DNA from: Bidens hawaiensis
Lineage: Eukaryota > Streptophyta > Magnoliopsida > Asterales > Asteraceae
NCBI GenBank assembly: GCA_021521415.1
Contig: JAIQDT010000672.1
Span: 62,001-126,000, forward strand
Length of the DNA stretch: 64,000 bases
Reading direction: 5' to 3'
Part shown: positions 35,820-47,240 of the stretch, one piece after another
Layout: the number at the start of each line of letters is the position of its first letter
Position numbering within the stretch: the stretch's first letter is position 1
Notes under the pieces: model-generated
What the model saw: the letters and a program-made list of their open reading frames with translations, nothing else
Told to the model about the DNA's origin: nothing
Database searches by the model: none
Translations under genes and position numbers: made by a program

Positions 35820-36327
35820 TTATGAATTCATAAAATATAAATAATTTTATAAAACATATAAATTAATAAGAATAATTTTTTATTGTATTTTAAAATAAAT
35901 TAAAATAGAAGGTTGTGAATCTATACTAATTAAAAAAAAGAGAAATTAACATTAATTAATTGTAATTGAGTTGGCAAGTCATAAACATTTTTAAAAAAAG
36001 ATGATGAGTTCAACTCTCATCAACAACATATTTTTCATTTTATCATTTACGAAGTGGAAAATGAAAATCAGTATATGTGGAGCGTTTAATTGAATAACAT
36101 CTGAAAAGATGGTCTTATTTTAATATTACAGGTAGATTGTCATGATCCAAATTATCTTTAAAGAAATAAAACTATCCATAAAAAATAGAAAGGTTCTTTT
36201 ATTTTTGGGAATAAATAAATATATAGTCAATAACGCAACAGAAAAGAAATTTACTATATTAGTTCTTTTTACAAATTAAATAGGCTAGTTGATAGTAGGC
36301 CTTTTGTAGTTTATTATTTATGTAACA
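34061..36327. other. AT-rich intergenic, no gene; (AT)n and Helitron-like ends
   Basis: (AT)n lies at about 35779-35814. At 35218-35340 GGTTCCAAACC-type words and a TTTGCCCACCTCTA end resemble a decayed hAT MITE. GTCCGTAATACACGGGT at 35728-35744, next to CTAG words, and TCTATACTAATTAAA at about 35920 resemble a Helitron 3' hairpin and 5' end, but no complete element could be assembled. Confidence 0.3.
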
Positions 36328-36336
36328 AAAAGAATA

Positions 36337-36850
36337 GGAAAATTGGATTTTAATAATCCCAACTTTCTGTTATTGGCCGATAATAATCCCAACTTAGTTT
36401 ATTCCCACCGGTAGTCCCAAATTTAAAAAAAATTGGCTCCCAATGGTCCCCCGTTAAAAAAAACCTAACAGCGTTAAGTTTTTTCCGAATTTTAAACTGA
36501 TTTTTTAGGGCTTTTGATCAAAAGAAGGATACGAGTCGATTGACGTAAAACTTAGCTCGAAATGATGCTTCAAATCGGGTGTTTGAACTTCAATTAACAA
36601 AAATTAAGTTGTTTAGAGTATCGTTGTGAGCTAAGTTTTACATCAATCGACTCGTATCCTTCTTCCGATCAAAAGCCATAAAAAATCAGTTTAAAATTCA
36701 GAAAAAACTTAACTCCGTTAGGTTTTTATTTTAACGGGGGACCACTGAGAGCTAATTTTTTTAAATTTGGGACCACTGGTGGGAATAAACTAAGTTGGGA
36801 TTATTATCGGCCAATAACAGAAAGCTGAGATTATTAAAATCCAATTTTCC
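36337..36850. mobile_element. Foldback MITE, Mutator-like, 514 bp, with 9-bp target duplication
   Basis: The termini GGAAAATTGGATTTTAATAA and its complement are exact ends of very long inverted repeats of about 230 bp (matching words GGCCGATAATAATCCCAACT, CCGTTAAAA, GATCAAAAG, GATACGAGTCGATTGA and their complements). The flanks are AAAAGAATA on both sides (36328-36336 and 36851-36859). A 9-bp duplication and long inverted repeats fit Mutator-like miniature elements. The transcript would form a long hairpin. No coding sequence. Confidence 0.85.
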
Positions 36851-36859
36851 AAAAGAATA

Positions 36860-38990
36860 TGGAATATATGTATTTGAATATTATGAACTTGAAGCATTCG
36901 TGTGTACTATACAAAAATCTATGATTATTATCATTTAAGTGTGCATGACTTGAGTATATTTCTTTTAGAAGGAAAAAAAACAGCTTATCCCCACACCATA
37001 CATCTAAATACTTCTAACCTCCATCTTAAGAATAGAGGTGAGATACCTTATCACCACATCAAGTCTCTTAGAGCATATCAATAGCGTAACTGAATGGAAA
37101 TTACTTCTTTAGAGGGTGTTTGGGATTCCTTATTTGACCTCCTTATAACTTTTTATTAAGTTAATAAGTTGCAAAAGTATAACTTATGAAACTTTTCCTC
37201 TCACAATATAATCAATCCTAAACACCTTATTATTTTTTAAAAAGTTTATAAGTTATAAATTGATGAAAATAGGCAATGTCAAACACCCCTTAATACAAGT
37301 AAATTAAGCACCACCAAGCTTAAGTGCACATATAATTAACATTTTGTCAAAAGTATTTGTATCTTTTTCTATTATTTTTATTTTATTTTTTATTTTTTTT
37401 GTGTGTGTTAATAAGTTGTGTGTTGGTGTGTTTTAAAATCTAGCATCCACAGCTCTAGTTGTGGTGTCCAATCGAACAGGTTCAAACTTTTAATTAGTCA
37501 ATTGCAACATGTGTCAATTTGAGTCTCTTTATAATATAGTTTCAAACTTTATAATTGTTTTAATCAAGTTACTAGTAAAATATTTGTTTTAATCAAGTTA
37601 ATGAAGTTTCATTTTATTCAACTTTTTTTTATATATTTTTACATTGCAAAATACTTTTAAAATTTTGTGAAAAAATATTAAGATTGCAATAAATTTATAA
37701 AAATTTAAAGTAGCAAAAATAATTTAAAAAATGGAAATAAAATATTTGAACTTATAAAAAACTATCAAAATTTTGAATAATATTAGGAAAATTACTTAGA
37801 TGATATTCAAAATTTTAATGGTAGATTGTATTAATTGCCCCCACACCAAAATACCTTTTGATATAGTCATACAAGAAGTTAGCGGCTAAAATGTGTCAAA
37901 ACTCAAAATACACCAAAAACCATAACATTTCAAAATAAATGAAAATACTCCCAAATGAGTCAACATGTCAAAAATACACCAAAATACCCCAAAATCGGTC
38001 AATACGCCAAAATACATCAGGTAGGCTATACACCCAAGAAAATACTACCAAACGGGTCAAAGTACACAAGAGTAGGCCCAAACGGGTCAAATCAACTAAC
38101 TTGCCCTCTCATGGTTCACACTTCCTAACTTTACTTTTTTATTTCTACATTTTGGACTCGCCACCTATGGTTGTGAGATCAACTTCATCTTCATCATCGT
38201 TGTCAAAACAAGGTAAATTCAATAAATGATCTTTAAAGGCAACATCATCGCAATCACGTATAGTATCTTCTAAGTTCACTTGAAAATGCAAATTCAATAT
38301 GGGATTATTAGTCGTAAAATGCAATGAAATAATATCAGTAATTAATGAGGTGGTGAACATCAATAAAAAAACATGTTAATTTTGTACTTTTTTTTCTTCA
38401 CAAAATGATGCGAGTCTCGCATACTCTACCGAGCAGTTGGCATGCATATGTTAGTTATATTAGTTATAGCATGGAAATGATTCAATGTTTCAAAAATTAT
38501 TCTATTGAGGTGAAACCTTAAAAGAAAAGGCAAATCATCAAATAGTATAATCACCAATAATTTTCACCTTCTCTAGTTGAAATGATACAATAAGAACATA
38601 ATACAAATCCAAATTTCATGATACAAAAACTATAATGGTAATTTAAATTTTTAAATAGATACAATCAAATGACACAAAAGAATTTATATATATACAATAT
38701 TGGGAGATTTATGCTTCACCATGTTGTACATCATGCTTTAAAAATGTTTTATGTATTGGTAGTCATACATTATGTAGTTGTTGTAAGTTGGCTGTGATTG
38801 GACCCTTCATTTCCACCATCTTTCTCTCTTTATCACACATGTTCTTCTCTTCTCTTCTATGACTTTCACAATCCAGATAGGAGTAAGCATCATTCATCTT
38901 CGTCTTCACCGCCACCTTCTGATGGTTGGGTAAAAGTTAGTTTATTTTATATATTAATTAGTTTATTTTAGTTAAATAATCGAACGAACT
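36860..38990. other. AT-rich intergenic, no supported gene
   Basis: Long A/T stretches, with ACACCAAAATACC-type words at 37900-38060. Around 38800-38930 a less AT-rich stretch reads like Ser/Pro-rich coding sequence ending GATGGTTGGGTAAAAG, but it has no recognisable protein. Confidence 0.35.
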
Positions 38991-39151
38991 ATGGTACTTC
39001 AAGCACTGTTATGTGTTTTCAGGACAGTGGAAGCTATGGAGCTTAATGAGGATATTTACGGGCTTGGAACGAAGATCGAGAAGTGAGAGATTGGAAGTGC
39101 ACGCATCACGAGGCAGTCAAGAAAAGAAAATAATAAATATGAAAAAATTGC

Positions 39152-39283
39152 ATCTTCGCAATACGCGAAGATTCAGGGGTACAACTTCGCGATACGCAAA
39201 GTTGCAAGAGTCTGGCCGAGACTATTTTGTCCTTCGCGATACGCAAAGGAGCAATCCTATCATCTTCGCGATACGCTAAGATG
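39152..39283 (+). repeat. Four hairpins with constant loop and varying arms
   Basis: 39152-39172: arms ATCTTCGC/GCGAAGAT, loop AATAC. 39182-39204: CAACTTCGC/GCAAAGTTG, loop GATAC. 39230-39250: TCCTTCGC/GCAAAGGA, loop GATAC. 39261-39283: CATCTTCGC/GCTAAGATG, loop GATAC. The inner stem and loop repeat, while the outer bases differ between copies but pair within each (ATC/GAT, CAA/TTG, TCC/GGA, CATC/GATG). All lie 30-170 bp upstream of the TATA-like box. Confidence 0.9.
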
Positions 39284-40090
39284 CTCAAAGTCGGTAAAAA
39301 TTAGGGTTTGCCTTATATTAACCCCTTAACCTCCCCATTCGGATTATTACGACTTCCAGAGGCAGAAGAGGTGTTCTAGGGCGACTTTCAGCCATCCCGA
39401 AGCTTCCGGTTCCATCATTGATCATATGTTCATCAAGATATGTGCTTAACGATTATGTAGATGTCCGGCTAGTCGTGTGTGTTCGTTCTAAGCTAAGGTT
39501 TTGGGTGAAATACTGCTATGATCTGATTCTTAAGCTTAATGAATATAGCTTGATTGATTTTATATGGATTTGTCTTGCTTAATTAGTTATTTGGTTGATT
39601 AAAGTTTGTGTTTGCGATTATTGATTTGTGTAACGTTTGTTTGGTTGTTCATCAACATTTAGGGTTAGGCTCTTGTGTCCTTGAACTATAATCATCAAAG
39701 CTTATCATTGAGTTAATTATCCTAGACATAGAATTGGTAATTGTGGTGTCCGGGTTCATTTGTGTCAACAATTCGGTTAGGGTATTGTTTGTCATCATAA
39801 ATCAAACCATAGGACTAGCAATTATTGTAAAACCAAAGACTAAAGAATCTGTGATTGACGTTGGAACACATAACCCGAACCTAGAATGAATGCTTTTTAA
39901 TTAATATTGTTTACATTCTTTTCAAGTAATCGTTTAGTTTTAATTAATTAATATTTTTCTAAAAATCGCTTGACATCGTCTGTCCAATTTAGTTTAATAA
40001 TTAAATTAGTAGTATTATAATTAGCACATTCCTTGAGTCCCTGAGGAGACGACTTTACTTACCCGTACTTATTATAGGTATTTAAGTCTT

Positions 40091-40511
40091 TGTTGGTGCA
40101 TGATGTCAGTAGTTCAGTGTCGAGTGTCTGTAATAGTGTTAGTTAGATTTGTGTTTTGTATGTAAGTGAAGTTCTCACAAGTTCGCTTGTTACAGGCGAA
40201 CTTGTGGAACAAGCAAAGTTAGGAACAACTTCGCCTGAACATACCAGGCGAAGTTTTCGCCTATATAATCAGCTAGGTTACGGCTGAGTTTAGTATTAGT
40301 TTTATTATTCGAGTTTTAGCAGAAGTATTGTACGAGAGTCAGAGAGTTTTGTGATCAGAGAATCACGTGTTTACGGTTGCAATACAACGTGTGTTTGTTT
40401 ATTGTAACGTGTGTTCGATTGTATCGTCTTCTACGCTCGTAACGTCTTACGTAGGGATTCCGCATCTACGTAGAACAAGATATCTCGTGTAGATCCGGCT
40501 GGGAACCTACA
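40091..40511 (+). mobile_element. Solo Copia-type LTR, 421 bp
   Basis: Starts TGTTGGTGCATGATG and ends GGGAACCTACA, flanked by GTCTT on both sides (40086-40090 and 40512-40516). TATA box CTATATAATC at 40261-40270. Two perfect palindromes lie upstream of it: CACAAGTTCGC/GCGAACTTGTG (40176-40186 and 40196-40206) and AACTTCGCC/GGCGAAGTT (40227-40235 and 40247-40255). Small size and TGTTGG/ACA ends fit Copia. Confidence 0.85.
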
Positions 40512-40875
40512 GTCTTAAAATTAATTGTTTGAGTAGACCGTGACAGCCTACGTCACCTTCTACATCTCTCACATAAGAAATAGCCACTACACCTTAACCG
40601 ACTGTTGCTGGGTTCAACTTCGGAACCCTAGGTAACGTTAGTGTGGTGGTGGCAGTGGTTGGGTGGGGTGAGTTCTATAGTCACCGGCTATTGTTTCTGG
40701 GTTGCATTTCATAACCCTAGGTGGCGGTAGTCTGGTGGGGGATGTGTTGGCTATTATGGCATCGACTTCTGAGGCCGGAAAACCCTAAACAATCCGACGG
40801 CCGCCGTGGGTCGCCGCCACAAACAATGAATGATCAAGTTGATTTGGTAAATTATTCTTTCTTTGTTCGTTAAAT

Positions 40876-41071
40876 TGTTGTATCTATAGACGGTTGCATG
40901 ATTTAGGGTTAAAATTGGGAAAAATTAGGTCTGGGTATACATGTGCAGACATCACTTTTGAGAACCTGAATGTCGGGTCGCTGTCGCTGCTGACAATGGA
41001 CGGTTAAGCCGATTCGATAAATTAATCTTTCTTTTTCTTTGGTATGTATGCTGTTTAATTTTGGGGCTCAT
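40876..41071 (+). repeat. Direct repeat copy 1 (about 200 bp), partner at 45178-45378
   Basis: GTATCTATAGACGGTTGCAT ... GAATCTT-like C/T-rich end ... TTTAATTTTGGGGCTCAT. It matches 45178-45378 over its whole length with scattered changes; a GC-rich stretch (GTCGGGTCGCTGTCGCTGCT) differs in length from the other copy. The hAT remnant begins right at its end. Confidence 0.85.
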
Positions 41072-41345
41072 CAGTGGCGGATCTTTCTTTTTTCTGTATT
41101 TTCTACAACGTAAACGAAATAAAAGTTGAAACACGATAATAAATAAAATAAGCACATGAGTACAAATTTCTCCTCTTCGGTTTTTGAAAACTTGAAATTG
41201 AGCCATTACACATACTTCTTTTACTTTATCAAATGATTCTCTTTCGATCGCATAAATTAAAGCATTGTTCAAATATTCATCACCCATTCGCTTGCACAAA
41301 CCCATATTGATAAGCTTCGTTTTAGAAAAAAAAACATATTTCAAC
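41072..41345 (-). mobile_element. hAT transposon remnant: terminal repeat and transposase C-terminus
   Basis: CAGTGGCGGATC at 41072-41083 is a typical plant hAT terminal inverted repeat. On the minus strand (about 41345-41180) the translation FFSKTKLINMGLCKRM followed by GDEYLNNALIYAIER and FQVFKNRRGEI matches the C-terminal dimerisation part of hAT transposases (FSKLKLIK..LRN.MGDE.L...L...IE pattern). The rest of the transposase and the other terminus are missing. Confidence 0.6.
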
Positions 41346-42290
41346 GGTTGGGGCTAGCTTCAATATCCGATAAGCCAAAGGAAAAGTGGCGTGCAAATTT
41401 ATCGGATAAATATGTCAAACCCCGCTAAAACGGAAACGCGGGTGCGTGACGTTATGCATACCGTAAGCATATGATTATCGCCAACATAAATGTATTAGGA
41501 TACCAATAGTTTAAAAAAGTGTTTACAAACCATAATTTGTTTTTAAGCAAAAGTAGTTAAACATTAAAATGATATCCTAATTGTACAATGAGGTCATGTC
41601 TTCATGATTCTTTACGTGTGTTGTTAATTCCTTGAAAAACATACGTTTTAAAATGTCAACACAATAGTTGATGAATTCACAGGTCTTGAGATTCGATATG
41701 AAATCACGTTATTCATAAATCATTTAGTCAGTTCGCAAACAAGTATACGATAACATATTGAAACAAGTACGATGATCCTCCGTAGACTAGCTAAATCTAC
41801 GAATTAATATGACGAACCCTGAGCCTATAACCAAACCACGACTTAAATCCATTTGCCCTGTTCAAATCTCACAGATGGAATATACGCACCCTGTTTCGAT
41901 GCAATATCGGAGGTTAGAGCGACTAACCTAAAATAGGGGGAAACGTCAACGTCAATAGTACTATCCGTATATTCCTGTGGCTAACTCCGTTAGCTAATGA
42001 TTATAGTATGTAAGCAAGGGACTTATAGCACTACATAGTTCAACTCATATTCGCATAAGGATTGGTGTTTTGTTTCTAATTATCGTATATAAAAGCAGTT
42101 GTGTATGTTTTCCATCCCGGATTTATAAAACAATAAAACGGTAAAACAGTAAAAGGGGTTAGTGAAACTCACCTCGTAAGTTCAGTGTTCAATTCGTTAG
42201 CAATTTCAGTTTGGACCTGGGTCTGCTGCCTTCACACGTCCTAAATGCGTAAGGTCAGTTAGTTACCATTATCGACTCGCAAGTCGGTTT
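41346..42290. other. Possible LTR-like sequence, no gene seen
   Basis: TGTCAAACCCCGCT at about 41413 looks like an LTR end, and a TATA-like GTATATAAAAGC lies near 42086. No coding domain; boundaries not found. Confidence 0.3.
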
Positions 42291-42520
42291 ATGCTAGTCG
42301 TTTTCACCCAACTAGCCATTTTGTTTATTATGTTTGTGTCGGTCGCTTTCACCAACCGGCATTTCATCTATTATATTGTGTCGGTCGCTTTCACCAACCG
42401 AGCGTTTCGTTTATTATATTGTGTCGTTCGCTTTCACCAACCGATCGCTTTCACCAACCGAGCGTTTCGTTTATTATATTGTGTCGGTCGCTTTCACCAA
42501 CCGAGCGTTTTGTTTAATTT
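42291..42520. repeat. Minisatellite, about five 43-bp units with internal palindromes
   Basis: Units of the form GTGTCGGTCGCTTTCACCAA + CCGAGCGTTTCGTTTATTAT start at about 42291, 42335, 42378, 42421 and 42481; the fourth carries an internal 17-bp duplication. Each contains a short palindrome around the loop CGCTTTCACCA: arms GCTAGT/ACTAGC in unit 1, TCGGT/ACCGA in units 3-5. The apparent open frames here come from the repeat. Confidence 0.85.
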
Positions 42521-44600
42521 TTGGACGACCTGTTGGTGTTAAGGTTTTATATTCTTTTTGAAAATAAATATTTATATACTTATATAAACATTAAGAATAT
42601 AATTTTTATGAGCGTTGATGTCATTCATATATAACCAATTCGTTTGGTCGATTAATAAATATATATTAAAACTATAAATTTATTTCAAGATAATTTCTTT
42701 TAGTTATGATTGTAAAACATAGTATATTTGTACGCTCGTTCTCAAACTTTCAACCGACTTATATACTGTTTCGGTCATATAACTCGTAAAAGTTATTATA
42801 TTTATGTAACAATCACTGGTTTGACACAAAGTGTCGTCGTTACAAATAATATTTATTATTTATTGTTTAGAAACATAAAACTTATAGTTTTATTTACAAA
42901 ATCATATATAAGATTGATAAAATATATAAACGTATTTATAATATAATACTTTAAAAAGCTTAGATTTATTGATTTAAAATGCTTCGTCTTTAAAAAGAAA
43001 TATATTTACTTTTTATTTATTTTTTGTGATAAAACCATATGTATACTTTGATCACACTTTTCAAGTTATAACTTTTAAAACTCAATATTTTATGAATCAA
43101 GATTTATATATACTTTTTCCCACAAATTCCATTCCCACAAAAATTACTATATTTGTTTATACGTTTTTTACTAAATATAGTCTTAAACTAAGATCACACT
43201 TTTATTCGTTTATCTTTATAATCAGACCATCTATAAAACCTTTATATAATTATTTGTCCATGAAGATCTTCATAATATGCACATATATATGCATGTAGAA
43301 GATGTAACTTTTAACCAATATCCATGTGTAAATATATCCTAGAAGTATAACAATAAGTTTTTAGCATCCTTAATCAACTTTGTAACATGCAAACCACATT
43401 TAAGCATGCTTTTAACCCCATATCATTTACCTCTTTCAAATCTCTAAATACTTTTCAAGCATAATAAATTTATGTTCAAGTTTCTTAGGTTTTAACTAGA
43501 CATGTTAGTGTGGGTGGATTATTAGTTGGGTGCTAAAACTAGCATGAAGACAACATTTAAAATTATAAAGATAGGCTTAGAGGAATTTAGCTCACTTAGC
43601 ACTAGAATTAGAGATTATAAAAGAAAACAAGACATCCTGAGCTTGGTTTCCCCACTTCATGCTTGTGTGACCTTGTAAATTTCCAACACCATCTTGTGTC
43701 CTTGAAATGGAACAACCGACGAGAGAGAGGGATGCAAAGGTGGTGTAGATTTGCTTTGTGTGAATTTGTTGTTTTTTTTTACACCAAGGCTTCTCATATA
43801 TAGAAAAATAGTGTGTATAAATATGGATATTTAAAATATTTACATGATTAAAGGGTGGTTGGTTGTGTATACAAATGAACAAAGATTAAATCAAGAATGT
43901 TGTAGTGGTTGGGTTCGGTGATAGGTAAATAGGAAAGAAAAGGCAGTTGTAGTTTGTTGGTGTGTGGATACTTGCTTGCAAGTATTTTCTTATATAGAGA
44001 CATGGAGCATGAGCCTTATTTATCTTATCTTAAAAATTTACAAAGAGGTGGTGTGATACATTAAATAGTATAAAGTTTCAAATAATTAAATAAGTAAAGA
44101 TGGTGTGAGGGTGATGTACGTAGCCATGAAACAAGGAAACAAGGAAACAAGGAGTTATAAAAAAAAGTTAGTTGGTGGGGGATTGGATGCACAATAGATC
44201 TTATGATGATATTAATTTCCACCACCAAATCCTTGACTAGCTATATAGCTTAGATTTTTGTATAAGGTTTTATATAATATTGATAAGATAGGTGTATGGT
44301 GTTGATAATTTGGTGTTGGTTCAAAATCGGCCAAAGGGGGAGGGGGTCTTCGGTGGTGAAGTGGTGCCGTTCGAAGACGGCGTGACGCTGAGTCGTTGTT
44401 CGGGTTGGAGTCGGTTCAAATCTATATATATTTATATGCACGTGTCGATAACATTTGATGTTTTAAAATAAGTAAACACTAACTTACTAGGTTATAAAAT
44501 ACTTACTTGTACCAGTTTATAACTCATATAAATTTATATGACGGTCAAATTTTACGAGACATGGCTCATTTAAAGTAAAAATACTTATTTTCTAACGAAA
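42521..44600. other. AT-rich intergenic, no supported gene
   Basis: Very AT-rich to about 43330, then more mixed. The minus-strand frame 43592-43882 has no recognisable domain. Confidence 0.35.
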
Positions 44601-44610
44601 TTATTACTTT

Positions 44611-44944
44611 AAATTTAAGTTCCACAAATGAAACAATTTTCATTTGAGAAACATGATTTGTTGTTGATTTTTGGAATTCACAATTTTGAAACATATAGTA
44701 AAATAATATGTTAATATTTATATTTATAGAAATATATATATTAAATAAATATAGTGTACGAAAAAATCTATTTACCAACTTTTGACCAACAAAACCAAAT
44801 TTAAGTTCCACAAATGAAACAATTTTCATTTGGGAAACATGATTTGTTGTTGATTTTTGGAATTCACCATTTTGAAATATATAGTAAAATAATATGTTAA
44901 TATTTATATTTATAGAAATATATATATTATATAAATATAGTGTA
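44611..44944. repeat. Direct duplication, two 148-bp copies 186 bp apart
   Basis: AAATTTAAGTTCCACAAATG ... AATATAGTGTA occurs at 44611-44758 and again at 44797-44944, nearly identical, separated by 38 bp. Confidence 0.9.
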
Positions 44945-45177
44945 AAGAGAAATTGAATAATTATTGATTTATTACGTATATTAGGGTATATTAGTTTTAG
45001 ATGGAAAAATTGTAAGAATTAACCAAAACGTGACAATTGTATACATTTATTTTACTTTATTAGAATAGGTAGATTGGTTTGTACCTGTTAAAAATTGATG
45101 CGGTTGTTTGAGTAATTTAATGGAATTTAAGGGTTACCGTACTAAATAAAGTCGTGGGTCAGTAGATAAATAGGTTG
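44945..45177. other. Short spacer, no gene
   Basis: AT-rich sequence between the two repeat structures; nothing recognised. Confidence 0.35.
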
Positions 45178-45378
45178 TATCTATAGACGGTTGCATGATT
45201 TAGGGTTGAAATTGGGCAAAATTAGGTCTGGATATACATGTGCTGACATCACTTTTGAGAACCTAAATGTGTTGGGGGGCCGCCGCCGCCGCCGCTGACA
45301 TTGGATGGGTCAAGCCAATTCGATAAATTAATCTTTCTTTTTCTTCTGTATGTATGCTGTTTAATTTTGGGGCTCATG
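45178..45378 (+). repeat. Direct repeat copy 2, partner at 40876-41071
   Basis: Same sequence as copy 1 with a longer GCC-rich stretch (GGGGCCGCCGCCGCCGCCGC). After GGGGCTCAT it continues GGCTAC where copy 1 runs into the hAT terminal repeat. Confidence 0.85.
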
Positions 45379-47200
45379 GCTACTTTTTTTTTTTTATGTT
45401 GTCAATGGTTGTAATTTTTTCAGCAGCTATTGATTTGTGAATGCTTTGCACTTGAGACTAACTCAATTCCCTAAGATAACTTCTTAATTTCAATATGGGT
45501 TGTTCTCTTTGCATTCATCAAATAATCAATTTTTGTTCCGGTTTTGTAATTTAACTGAACACTTTCATCTCTCTTTCATCTCTAAAGAGATGACACATAT
45601 AAATTAATTTGATTGTGACTATTAAGTTTTCTTGATTATATCAAATCATGCTTAATTAGATATGATATTAGGTACTTTGTTCTCATATAATTGTAATTAT
45701 TTATAGAATACAGAGTGAGCATTATGAGATTAGATGCAAAGTTTTATGAGGATAAAACAAGACATGGGTTGAAATACCGTAGCATTGTGAGCCATTATAT
45801 TCAAGGTCTTGATATATGGTTGGCATTTATGCTTGATCCTATTAATATGTTTGCATTAGTTCTCTATGCACGATGATAATATAATAAATCTTTTTCCATT
45901 TCACCACAATAGAGCTGAAATTGCATTCATGGATGTGACTTTTGTGTTCATGCTCATTAAAATCATTTTATTGTACCATATAACCATGCAGAAAAATTAT
46001 CTGTAAGTTAATTGGTGTTCTTTTGATTTTTCTTTTAAAAGTCAACACGAGATTTGGTCAACACGGTTTTGACTTTCGGTAATTTTTTGTTCTTTTTTGT
46101 TAGTTATGCCTCTTTCTGGATTAAGTGGAATACTCTAAGGCTTTTAGTTGGTGTCAAGCAAATCATTTATGGTCAAGAAATTTCTCCAAAAACAAAGGTC
46201 CCAATGCATATGAAATTGGGTAAAAAAACTTATACTTAATACCTTACACAAATCTATTGTTTTAAGTTAGTCAACGTGTGTTGTGACATCATATTTTCTT
46301 ATGTCGTGCAGAGTGAAGCGACTTTTTGGAAGTTATAGTTTTCTATAAAAGACCTACTTCAGGGTTAAAGAAAGAGACCAACAAGTGTCGATCACCTCCA
46401 CCACTACCAACAACAATCGAATTAAACGAAAATTAGAGACGAATGGCGTGCCTGCAAATTGCCATCTTAGAAAAAGAGTAACAGGCCTTCGTGAAGCTTT
46501 TGTTCCTTGGTTGAATCTGTATACATCTCTATTGACGTCATAATCAAGGTTAGCTCAATTGAATCTATTGTAGGCAAAAACATGACAACAGTTCTTGTTT
46601 GAGTTTTGATTATCGTTTTTTGTGTTTAAAGCCCGATTACATGCAGTGTCGGAGGCCATATATTTTGTAAGTTGATTGCTATTGAGCCTTTTTTTCTTTC
46701 TACAAGACAAATATGAAAGTCGTCTCTGTATATGTATAATCTGGATGTAGTAAACAATATTGTATAAATTCAAGGTGCTCCTTTTTTTTACTTGCTTAAG
46801 CATAATTATGTTTACCAAAAATTCAGATATAAGTTTTGTTAATGGAGTCAAAAACTCCTTGATCATATCAAGGAATGTAGCTCAACTACTCAAGCATTAT
46901 CTTTGAAGATTTCTAGAGTCGATATATGATCGAGTTTCGGTCACCAAAATCTAAGCTCTGATTACGGTTTCAACCCCTCCCCGCAACGGGGGGGTTAAAA
47001 AAACTAGTTGAGAATAAAATCAACACAACTAGTAATTAAACAGCCAATATTGACAAAAGTCTTCAACCTTAAAAAATAATAAGTTATTAGGCAGAAAGCA
47101 ACGTGTAATAAACACTCTTTGTTAAAAATTGATTTCTAATTCAAAAAATCTGGTGGATTAGAACTCCTATCGGTAACATTGAGAGAAGCGAGATACAAGA
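45379..47200. other. Intergenic with possible exon remnants, no identified gene
   Basis: No domain was recognised. At 46405-46545 a plus frame reads RIKRKLETNGVPANCHLRKR and VTGLREAFVPWLNLYTSL before a stop, which looks like a genuine short exon of an unknown protein, but nothing around it fits. A short G run lies at 46988-46995. Confidence 0.3.
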
Positions 47201-47240
47201 GTGTCATTCTTTACTCCAATCGATTTGCATCACGAACATG

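Larger units (their letters stand above)
39000..40600 (+). mobile_element. Gypsy-like LTR with TATA and four U3 hairpins, interrupted by a solo Copia LTR
   Basis: Plus-oriented LTR-like sequence. Four hairpins (39152-39283) lie upstream of CTTATATTAA (39312-39321). Farther on, words such as GACATCGTCTGTCC and TCCCTGAGGAGACGAC resemble the U5 of Athila/Tat-like LTRs (compare 50180-50340). A solo Copia LTR is inserted at 40091-40511; the flanking sequence TATTTAAGTCTT continues as AAAATTAATTG after it. Outer boundaries are estimates. Confidence 0.45.

Noticed and set aside
39152..39283. Hairpins as microRNA precursors or terminators
   Set aside because: Stems of 8-9 bp are far too short for plant microRNA precursors, and there is no T run as in intrinsic terminators.
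42291..42561. Overlapping plus-strand frames and a CRISPR-like look
   Set aside because: Produced by the 43-bp minisatellite; no unique spacers, and the organism is a plant.
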